A stretch of 64,000 bases of DNA from Pseudofabraea citricarpa (lineage: Eukaryota > Ascomycota > Leotiomycetes > Helotiales > Dermateaceae), in contig JAPWGK010000024.1 of NCBI GenBank assembly GCA_029641185.1, forward strand, positions 310,001 through 374,000. The letters are read 5' to 3'. The translations under genes were made by a program, and so were the position numbers. The notes beneath the pieces are model-generated. The model had not been told where the DNA came from. It made no database searches and saw nothing but the letters and a program-made list of their open reading frames with translations. The first letter of the stretch is position 1. Each line of letters begins with the position of its first letter. Below are positions 55,715 through 64,000 of this stretch, piece by piece.

Positions 55715-57290
55715 ATGGCAAGTCCTGCCACTCCAGAAACTGCTGCCCAGGACATCATAGCAGTGCAAGACGACGAAAGTGACTATGGTTCTGATTTTTC
55801 GCCAGAAGAACAACAGATCGTGGAGCGCTTGATTTCTGGACAAGACGTCGACGCCACCGAAGATAATCCCATTGTGTCAGAAACCGAGCATCATGATGCG
55901 GCACCAATTTTGCGCCTCCCTCGCATTTTGGGGAGGGAGCATCACTCCCCTTCGTACAAAGCAGCCCTTGATGCTGAGAAAACTGGGCCAGTCCTCGGTG
56001 TATCAGTCGAGGCTGGCGAGCACGCGGACGGTATGTTTCTTTTCTTCTCTCTCAAGCTCATTTATCTGACTGACGCTTCAGCGTCTAGTTAGTAACCCCT
56101 TTCGCATGTCTGATATGGTAGAAATTCCTGTAGTGGAAGCTGTACCCGTCCCAGATAATCGATCGCCACTCGAACGATTTCGCACCAAACCGAAGAAAGC
56201 ATTCTCCGTGTCGGATCTCATATCTCCTGCTTGGTGTGAGCTACAATACTGGTATATCTTGACCAAATATGGGAAGAAGAAGCGCACACTTGAAATGAAA
56301 AAGGGGAGTGTAGTTCACCAGAAGCTGGAAGATGAGGTCCATACCCGAGTCATGATCGACATACAAACAAGAGAGGATGCTTTTGGGTTACGGATTTGGA
56401 ACGTTATACAAGGGTTGCGGACGCTACGAGAAACCGGACAAACTAGAGAATTGGAGATATGGGGAACAGTTGATGGATTGGTGGTCAACGGGGTAATCGA
56501 TGATGTGAAATACATACCTGCAGATCCTGAAGACCAGCTCTGCACAGAGCCCACAGACCAACCGACAATTGAAGAATTTTTCAAGAGGCAAGGTGGTGGT
56601 TCTCTAGCTGAAGCCACAGACAGCCAGCAGAGGACGAAGAACAAGAAGATAGCAATATGTGATGTGAAGACTAGAGGTGTCAGAAGTCTTCCATCAGATG
56701 TTGCGTCACGTCCGACGAGGATGCAGCTGATGATCTATCATCGATTGCTTTCAGCGCTGGCGACCAATGAGGTAGACTTCTCTGTTATCGTGGCTCGATA
56801 CGACCTCAATAGCGATGCTCCATTTTCAGACTCCTTTCTAGCACAGGTAGGGAGTCTAAACGATGAGATGTACAATGATGTTTTGACATACACCGATGAT
56901 GGCTATGAGCCCACATCGAGTCAAGATTCTATGACCATGCTTCTCGCACACAACTCTCTATCGGCTCTCTGGTCGCTTATGATTGCTGAGTTTCAAGTCA
57001 CTCTGCCAGAAGGAGCAGACTCACTTGCGGATGCACTTCGAGCGGAGTACCGAGCACGAGATACAGGGAGAATCATTGGCAATCAAACTTTTGCCATGGA
57101 CAACAAGATTCTCGATACTTATCTAAACCATGAGATGAAATGGTGGAAAGGAGAACGGCCACCAGAAGGGGTGGTAATAGAGGAAGCTTATAAATGCCGA
57201 AGCTGTGATTTTGCTGACCACTGCGAATGGAGATTAAAGAAAGCCAATGCAGCAGTCGAGACAGCGAGAGCCAGGAAATCAGCAGCTTAA
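55715..57290 (+). CDS. EXO5: Exonuclease V (EXO5/DEM1)
   Basis: Two exons (55715-56030 and 56089-57290) join to give 505 residues. The intron is GTATGT..CGTCTAG; a nearer CAG acceptor would run into a stop. An acidic N-terminus precedes the nuclease: SVSDLISPAWCELQYWY, KKGSVVHQKLEDEVHTRV, GTVDGLVVNGVIDDVKYI, the active-site AICDVKTRG and RMQLMIYHRLLSAL. Four cysteines placed as in the iron-sulfur Exo5/AddB type are seen at about 152 (AWCEL) and 474, 477 and 483 (KCRSCDFADHCEWR). Exo5 is a bidirectional single-strand exonuclease, mitochondrial in budding yeast and nuclear in mammals. I see no clear presequence here. All key residues appear present. Confidence 0.93.
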
Positions 57291-57602
57291 ACTAAACTAT
57301 CCCTAAAGGATTCTAGTAGCTTGTATATTATGAAAAACATAGCAATTTAATGACAACAAGAGAAAGAGTTCAAAGCCAAAAATAAATTGCACGAACTTTT
57401 CGACCAAACTCTTGTCGCGAATTGACAATGCAGCAAGTCAACCGACGAGGCTATAGCCAAGAAAATCAGGCTGGAGGAAAGGCTGAGGTTTGAGAGTGCT
57501 TGATTGGCTCTCTGAAATAAACTATTTTCCCGATTTCATCACCGAAATCGCTGCCCCTCAGCCCCTCCATCACCATCATCACTTCATAACAATTGTTTCA
57601 AT

Positions 57603-58922
57603 ATGTCTGCAAAAGGGTCCCCCTTTGACATATCCACATGTGCGCGAGCTAATATTTTAGCATTGGAGCCATATCGATGCGCACGCGAGTAGGTTCACTA
57701 AGTCCTGAGAACTTTTGTATTGTGACTCACTTCTCGCAGTGACTACAAGGACGATGGAACGAACATTCTTCTCGATGCCAACGAGAATGCATATGGACCT
57801 TCAATTCCAGCTTCGCTGTCCTCGTCAACAAGCGCAATCAATTTCTCGAGCCTCAATCGCTACCCAGATCCTCACCAGCACGATCTAAAACACCTCCTCT
57901 GCAAGCTGCGAAATACCCATGCGCACACGCCTAAGGATATCACACCCGAGAACCTGTTTGTTGGCGTTGGAAGTGATGAGGCAATTGATTCGCTGCTGCG
58001 GTGTTTCTGCGTTCCAGGAAAAGATAAGATCTTAGTCTGTCCACCGACGTATGGCATGTACTCTGTTTCTGCACAGGTCAATGACGTGGGCCTGGTCAAG
58101 GTTCCTCTTCTCCCTGCTCCTGGATTCGCAATTGATGTTCCTGGAATCACCGAGGCACTGTCTTCTGAAGAGGGGAAATACATCAAGCTCGCGTATGTCT
58201 GCTCGCCAGGAAACCCCACCGGGTCTCTAATCGCGAAGGAGGATGTACAGAAACTACTCGAGCACCCAACATGGAACGGTGTCGTGGTTCTCGACGAGGC
58301 TTATATTGATTATGCACCTGAGGGATCCTCGTTGGCGGAATGGGTTGCAGAGTGGCCGAATCTTGTTGTGCTGCAAACATTGAGCAAGGCTTTTGGTCTT
58401 GCTGGAATTCGACTGGGAGCTGCTTTTACAAGTCCTCCAATTGCTCGGCTGCTGAATAATCTCAAAGCCCCCTATAACATATCAGTACCGACCAGCATCA
58501 TTGCAAGCCAGGCGCTAGGAGAGGATGGATTGAGTGTCATGCGCAGCAACCGAGAAAAGATCATCAAACAACGGGAACGCCTATTACAAGAACTTCCCAA
58601 AGTCAACGGGATCGGCAGATTCCGTGGTGGTGTCACGAGTAACTTCTTATTAGTGGAAATTGTCAATGAGGGAGGAAAGCCAGATAACATGACGGCATTG
58701 GCTGTCTACGAGAGACTCGCAGAGAATAGAGGGGTGGTAGTCCGATTCCGTGGGAAGGAATTCGGGTGTCTGGGATGCTTGCGAATCACGGTCGGTACGG
58801 AAGATGAGGTTACGAGGTTTTTGAAGGAGGTGGCGTTGGTCATTTCAGAGGTGTACGCTTCTACTAGCACGGTTGGGGACGACGTCCAGAAACAAAAAGA
58901 GGCGAACGGCGTTGTGGCATAG
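57603..58922 (+). CDS. HIS5: Histidinol-phosphate aminotransferase
   Basis: Two exons (57603-57688 and 57740-58922) join in phase across a 51-bp GTAGGT..CGCAG intron; 422 residues. The class-II aminotransferase order is clear: ILLDANENAYGPS, RYPDPHQHDLK, FVGVGSDEAIDSLLRCF, CPPTYGMYSVSA, CSPGNPTG, VVVLDEAYIDYAPEGS and the PLP-binding LQTLSKAFGLAGIRLGAA with the lysine near residue 245. The C-terminal RGVVVRFRGKEFGC and LRITVGTEDE complete the fold. It transfers an amino group from glutamate to imidazole-acetol phosphate in histidine biosynthesis. Named HIS5 in budding yeast and his3 in fission yeast. The C-terminal tail of about 25 residues is variable. A neighbour of EXO5 in the same direction, 312 bp apart, but not an operon. 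Confidence 0.95.
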
Positions 58923-59463
58923 AGTATAGATTCTTGATAGATGGCTGGATACCTAGTTAGAGAAAATAAAATAAAGCATGGCATATCTCTCTCTGAAGGG
59001 CTTCTGGACAGGAAAAGATTGAAATAAGCGAGCCATATGCTGAGCTTCTCCTCAGTTGATATGTGAGATTTGATTTGATTTTGACAGTATGAATACTTGT
59101 ATCCAGGTATGAATATCTATTTTATATGAGTATGACAATACTACAATAGCGACTGCGGATTAGTAAACTCCCAACGCCAACTCTTAAGTGTTCGATATCT
59201 TTCGGGAAGGAATATTTAATCTTTGCCAAGTAGACTTAAAAAAACGGCCAGGCTGAAATAGCTTTTACTAGCCTTCTCGGCGAAACTGACTGAGGGTAGC
59301 TAGTTTCTAGCCGGAGCTAATCATCATCTCAACTAGCTCTCGGGCTTCTTCCACCTCGTCAACCATCGGCAAATATTTCTTTCAAGATTTCGCACGCTTC
59401 CTGCCAAAGGCCCCAGGGAAACAACAACGAACTCAGGCTGTTCACTTTTTTTTTAAGCCCGCC
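58923..59463. other. Intergenic region
   Basis: 3' flank of HIS5 and promoter of the GGCT-like gene, ending in a TTTTTTTT run just before the ATG. Nothing else is seen. Confidence 0.5.
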
Positions 59464-60532
59464 ATGGACGACAATTTCGAGGAACTGCAGCGCCTGGCAG
59501 AAAATGTAGCCCATTCTTTACAAGACTCGGACCCTGATACCAATACCGAGCCAGCCCTTGACACGACCAAGCGATGGCAGCACCTCTTCGGCTACACGTA
59601 CGCGGAAGCAGCGCAGCGCATCCGCACTCGACGGACTGACGTGGCGCGCGTGCAAGTTCCAGATTCGCACTGGCTGATAGTACACGCTCGCATGGAAGCT
59701 CAGGGCTATGATCGAGAAGCATACGAGCATATGCTAGAGAGTGGGGCGGCAGAGAGGAAAAGGAAAGGAGACGAAAAGGAAAGGAGACGAAAAGGAAAAG
59801 ATGCTCACGCCTCTCCAAGCGAGAGCCGTCTATGTCCTCAAACTCGAAGGGCCGCTCTCGACGGCTTCCGAAGTGCAGATGGCAGCTAAACTCGCCCTCG
59901 TTCCAGAGACGCTTCAGGGCAGTACGGAAGAAGAAGAAAACGCTCGCTTCTGCCAAGTAAATGGAGGTCAGAAGCGCGATATCGAGATGTGGCTCTCTCG
60001 TCGGCAAAACCAAGAAAAGAAGAACCTCGATTTCAAGCCCATCTTTGCACGCATCAAGAAAGCGTACAAGGAGCTTGACGAAGATTCCATCTATCCCACA
60101 CTCGGGATTGATTCGACTCTCCCGCAGTTCCGCCCATGCCAGCTCGAGAAAGACTCCATCTTTCAGAGGCCGTACGAGACCCAGTATCCCGTCTGGTACT
60201 TCTTCTACGGCACGCTTGCCGATCCAGAAATCCTCGCTCGTGTGCTTTCGCTTTCACCATCGCTGCTACAAACCGAACCAATCAAATTTTATTCGGCTCA
60301 TATCCAAGGCGGTGCCATGCGCACTTGGGGGCGTGGCAAGTACAATGCGTTGGTGGACGGATCGCAGAACCAGACCCTCTTTGGCTCAGCATATCAGGTG
60401 CAGACGCAGCAACATGAAGATGCTCTGAGGGTGTATGAAACTGATGCCTATGAAGTTGTTAGATGTCTAATCTCGATGGACGGACGAGCTGCTGCGGGGT
60501 GTACTTTTCGGTTTTTGGGTGAGGTTGATTGA
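59464..60532 (+). pseudogene. GGCT/AIG2-like protein gene with a frame break at a 16-bp repeat
   Basis: A first frame from 59464 gives a conserved-looking start (RWQHLFGYTYAEAAQRI, DSHWLIVHARMEAQGYDREAYEH). It runs into a purine-rich repeat and then into nonsense, stopping at 59889. From 59801 the coding sense continues in the +1 frame: QARAVYVLKLEGPLSTASEVQ, MWLSRRQ, YPTLGIDSTLPQFRP, the AIG2/gamma-glutamylcyclotransferase hallmark YPVWYFFYGTLADPEILARVL, and an RTWGRGKYNAL segment to the stop at 60532. The repeat unit is 16 bp (5 codons plus 1), so one unit fewer would bring both halves into one frame. No donor or acceptor is available for an intron that would not also remove conserved residues. 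It could be a real mutation, a polymorphic repeat or an assembly error. Confidence 0.7.
59757..59800 (+). repeat. 16-bp tandem repeat GAAAAGGAAAGGAGAC, 2.75 copies
   Basis: Units at 59757-59772 and 59773-59788 are identical. A 12-bp partial unit with one change follows to 59800. It sits exactly where the frame of the host gene breaks. Confidence 0.95.
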
Positions 60533-61179
60533 TGGAGGAGGTTGTGATTTTTCTTGCGGAGAAGGTTATTACATAAATCACGTGCATGACGAGAATCAAG
60601 CCTGTTCGTTTCTGCTCTGTACATGATGAAATCGGATGGCCCGCAATGATGTTTCCTTTACACGACTAGTTTACAGTATGACCCGTCATTTCGATCCGGT
60701 TTAGAATACTCATGACTGTTATTCGGAACCATGAACTAAAATAGAACAAGGAAAGGAAAAGTAAATATAAAGTTTACAAGTAATCACACCGCCAATCTGT
60801 TCATACCCCTATTATCGTAACTGCTTTTAGTAAATGGAGGGCTCTCTTGATAATTACTAACATGTGATATCCTTATTCCGAATCAGATAAATCCTTGCCT
60901 TGTTCAGTTCTCTTTGTGGAAGAGGTAAGCAGCTGTTGAGGTAAAATCTTGTCTCTAATAAGCAACTATCATTAAGCGACGGCGACAAAAAACGCCAACC
61001 ACGGCCCAGAAAGCCGCTGTACCGCTACAGCGAATGACCTCTAGAAAAAAAAGCCATTGCAAAAATGCCCCGAACTGGAAGGCAAAGTAGTAGTACTTGG
61101 GGAGATGAGGGATATTGCAAGGACTCTCCAATTATACCCTGTGCAAAGACAAAATACCCCCTATACCCTATACTATAAT
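60533..61179. other. Transition zone to AT-rich block
   Basis: No gene is recognisable. Composition is mixed with pockets of GC (60980-61060) before the sharp fall in GC near 61.15 kb. Confidence 0.5.
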
Positions 61180-62944
61180 TATAACAACGGATAACGGCTA
61201 AACGATATCCTCGAGATTTATCAGATAGAGGTTAGCCTCCGGCTAAATTAACCTCTTAGAATATACCTAAAAAAAAAAGAAATTATCGATTATTTTTATT
61301 TTATATCCTCTTACGACTTAATTATATAATTATCTTTAGGTTTTATTAAAATTATATAAGAGCTATAATTTACCTATATTTTATTATAACTATTATACTC
61401 TAGAATACTAGGATTATAGTTCTCTCTTAGCTATTATATTCCCTTTAATCTTTTATAATCTTTCTCCTAATATTTATAATACTAATAAAATTAATTTTAT
61501 TTTTATCTTAGTAGATATCTAATATTCTAGTTATCTTATAGAAATCTTCGATTATTTATTATAAGTAAACCTTTATAAAAGCTAAATATTAAGAAACGTC
61601 TATTTTTTTATAGTTTTAATTATTAGAAATTAGAATTAATAAGATATTTTACTATTATATTATTAGACTAGCCTAGCTTATAATTATAATAAACGCTTAT
61701 TTATTAGAAGCTTTTTACTTAATATAATATATAATATTTTATTAGACTAAAATATTTAAACGATTAATTTAAATTATATAACCTTAAAATTTAATATTAG
61801 GTAATATATAATAAGAGAATATCTAACTATTAGATAATATAAATAAAAAAGATATTTAAATATAATTAATTAAATTTAATTAGTTTTAATTTATTTAATT
61901 ATTTAATATTATTAGGAGCTAGGATATAAACTAAAGGAATTTAATATTCTAAAAACAAAGGAATATAAAAAGAATTAATAATTCTTTTTTAGAAATAATA
62001 TATCTTAAGATTAAAAGTAACTAATAAAAAAAGCAAAAATTATTTATTATTTAATAAAAAGATATTAACCTTTCTTTTTATATAAATCTTAATTCTAAGA
62101 TTAACCTTTCTCTTAATAATAATAATAAAGATAAGTAAGTAATTTTATTATATTCTTTTTAGATATTTTATTATATTTTTTCTTTTTTTTATTTTTTCTC
62201 TCTTTTATTTTTTATTTAACTTAATATCTCTTATAAAAGTTATTATCTTTTATAGATTATTATATTATCTTAATCTAAAATCTACTAAGTAAATTTCTTT
62301 TAATTAATTTTAACTTTTAAGATTATCCTAATAATTTATTCTCTAAAAAAGCCTAATTTATTATTATAAAACCTAATTTTATTAAGATTTTATTATTAAA
62401 ATAACCTTTTTCTTTAAAATAAATTAAAGATTCTTATTTTCTTTTATTTTATTACTTAATATTCTATTAATCTTTTATAAATATTAGACTAAGAGTATAT
62501 TATTAACTATAATATTTATAAGAATATTAAAGAAGCTAATAAAAGGGTAAAATATACTTTTAATCGTAATATTATAATTATAAGTTAATAACCTGTTTTT
62601 TTTATAGTTTTTCTAATAATTTTAGGTCTTATAATATTAGAAATTTAATTACTTTGAATTTTTAGAGGAAACGCTAGCTTAAACCTAAAAATTAGCCTAG
62701 ATACTAAGCTAATTTAATTATTTATTAATAAATTCTAGGTTAAAGTTAAAGAAAATAAAATAAATAAAAATAATAAAAAGGAATTCTTAGTATTATTAAA
62801 AATTCTTAGTAATTAGATTAAGAATCTTTTAGGGGATAATAAGTATATAAATCTTATAAAAGTATTATATTAAAATATAATTCTAGTAAAGTTTAATATT
62901 AAAAGGATATTATTATATCTTTAGATATTTTTTATTTATATAAG
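61180..62944. other. Extremely AT-rich block, likely RIP-mutated repeat DNA
   Basis: Sequence is overwhelmingly A/T, dominated by TAAT, TTAT and TATA words, with CpG almost absent and no frame of useful length. This is what repeat-induced point mutation leaves behind in old transposon copies of Pezizomycotina. The parent element is no longer readable. Confidence 0.8.
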
Positions 62945-63200
62945 TATATCCGTAAACCGGGAAAGTTATTAGTAATACCAAAAGCGTACTAATAATACCA
63001 AAATACGATAATCTTATATCCCGCTTTCTAGCGCGATTAACAAGCGTATAAGTACGTTTAGTAAGCTTTTATTAATAAACGTAATACGCTAAACGCGTTT
63101 AATATAATTAGAAAACTACCGTGCGTATTCGATACTTTTTGCCGAATCTCTAAGCGAAACTATAAGCGAATCTTTTTTTTTTTTTGAATATTATTATTAT

Positions 63201-63239
<39 letters not shown>

Positions 63240-63658
63240 CACTTATATACTATTACGCACGTTATATACAGGAACGAATTTATACGAATCGAACGAATAT
63301 ATTAATTATTTTTATATAATATAGTTATTCGTATATATATATAAGTTGCGAAAAAGGAACTATATTAAAACACGTACGGGCCGACGTTATTCCAGTCACG
63401 TGACGCGGGTGAATACAGGCCCGACTCGGAGTGATATTCAGCCGTCGGGGTAATAGTCGTTCCGAAGTCACGTGACGTCACGTAACCTGGCTTCGGTGCG
63501 GTTAGCTAACCGGCACGGAATAACGTTGCGAAACGCGTGCTATAATTATAAGGCACGCTGCCAACGGTGCCAAACGCGGCCAGAGCGCCCGCCAAACGCA
63601 CCTTTCGCTTGGTAAGCGGAATAACTTTATTCCTAGTAATTCCCGGTTTGCGGATATA
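62945..63658. mobile_element. Non-autonomous TIR element (~0.71 kb) inside the AT-rich block
   Basis: TATATCCGTAAACCGGGAA at 62945-62963 and its inverse at 63640-63658 match at 18 of 19 positions. If the outer TA on each side is the target duplication, the element is 62947-63656, as in Tc1/mariner-type insertions. No transposase frame exists, so it would be MITE-like. The centre is CpG-rich: two perfect GTCACGTGAC palindromes (63395-63404 and 63467-63476), a TGACGTCA word (63473-63480), a CGGTTAGCTAACCG palindrome (63498-63511) and an ACGTTATTCC/GGAATAACGT inverted pair (63384-63393, 63517-63526). An ATT/ACT microsatellite lies at 63189-63239. Confidence 0.7.
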
Positions 63659-64000
63659 ACTAGGAAGGAAATCGATTTAGGTAAAAAAGATTATTACTAA
63701 TAATTATAAAATATAAGTTTATACTAAAATTTAAGTATATAATAATATTTTTAATTTATCTTTATTAAGAATTAAAACTCTTTAAATTTAAAAAGCTTAT
63801 AAAAAGCTAAATAAAAGAATAATTTATAATAATATATTATCTTAAGATTATTAGAAATAATAGAAAAAAATCTTTTATAAATATATTCTAAAATTAATTT
63901 TCTTTTATTAAAAATTTATATTCTTATAAGTATTATTTCTAGGATTTATATCTACTAAGAATAACTACTAGATTTAGCTAGTATATATATCTTATATAAC
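63659..64000. other. AT-rich block continuing off the right edge
   Basis: Same extreme A/T composition as 61180-62944, which supports the element having inserted into, or being surrounded by, one RIP-type block. Confidence 0.75.

Overview
The window looks like nuclear DNA of a filamentous ascomycete (Pezizomycotina; Leotiomycetes is my best guess, by inference). Introns are short (48-60 bp typically) with GT..AG ends and CTAAC-like branch sites. The gene families are typical of that group: SUN and GH16-WSC wall proteins, BLI-3, fungal F-box-like proteins and an IPA-type protein. One block is extremely AT-rich, as expected from repeat-induced point mutation (RIP). I reconstructed exon joins by hand from splice signals, reading frame and remembered family sequences; nothing was aligned by computer.

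Layout. 0-2.4 kb: the 5' part of a class I glutamine amidotransferase (minus) faces an Mpv17/PMP22 membrane protein (plus). 2.4-15.4 kb: a 13 kb stretch without a convincing intact gene but not strongly AT-rich. It holds a 163-bp tandem duplication, a decayed tandem array that once encoded about 73-residue CxxCxGxG repeats, and a dead Ty1/copia RNase H fragment. 15.4-31.9 kb: a DUF3445-type haem protein, the spliceosomal protein SNU23, a conserved fungal protein, a GPI-type SUN wall protein, the PP2A methyltransferase PPM1 and a GH16-WSC wall glucanase. Three 138-bp repeats, each with a perfect 16-bp palindrome, lie beside SNU23.

32-34 kb: an array of about 72-bp repeats and an intron-containing tRNA-Pro(AGG). 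34.9-47.2 kb: ALG9 and NAF1 share a 139-bp divergent promoter. They are followed by two small membrane proteins, an F-box-like protein and BLI-3. 47.5-58.9 kb: SPT3, an IPA-type protein, a protein with a possible ubiquitin-like tail, an F-box protein, EXO5 and the histidine biosynthesis aminotransferase.

59.5-64 kb: a GGCT/AIG2-like gene whose frame is broken at a 16-bp tandem repeat. After it comes the AT-rich block, which contains a CpG-rich element of about 0.7 kb with terminal inverted repeats.

The genes are mostly unrelated housekeeping genes (translation and RNA, DNA repair, amino-acid synthesis, glycosylation) and do not form a cluster or pathway. The clearest theme is the cell surface: the SUN protein, the GH16-WSC protein and ALG9. 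The most unusual parts are the decayed repeat-protein array, the palindrome repeats, the hairpin repeats, the repeat-driven frameshift and the TIR element.
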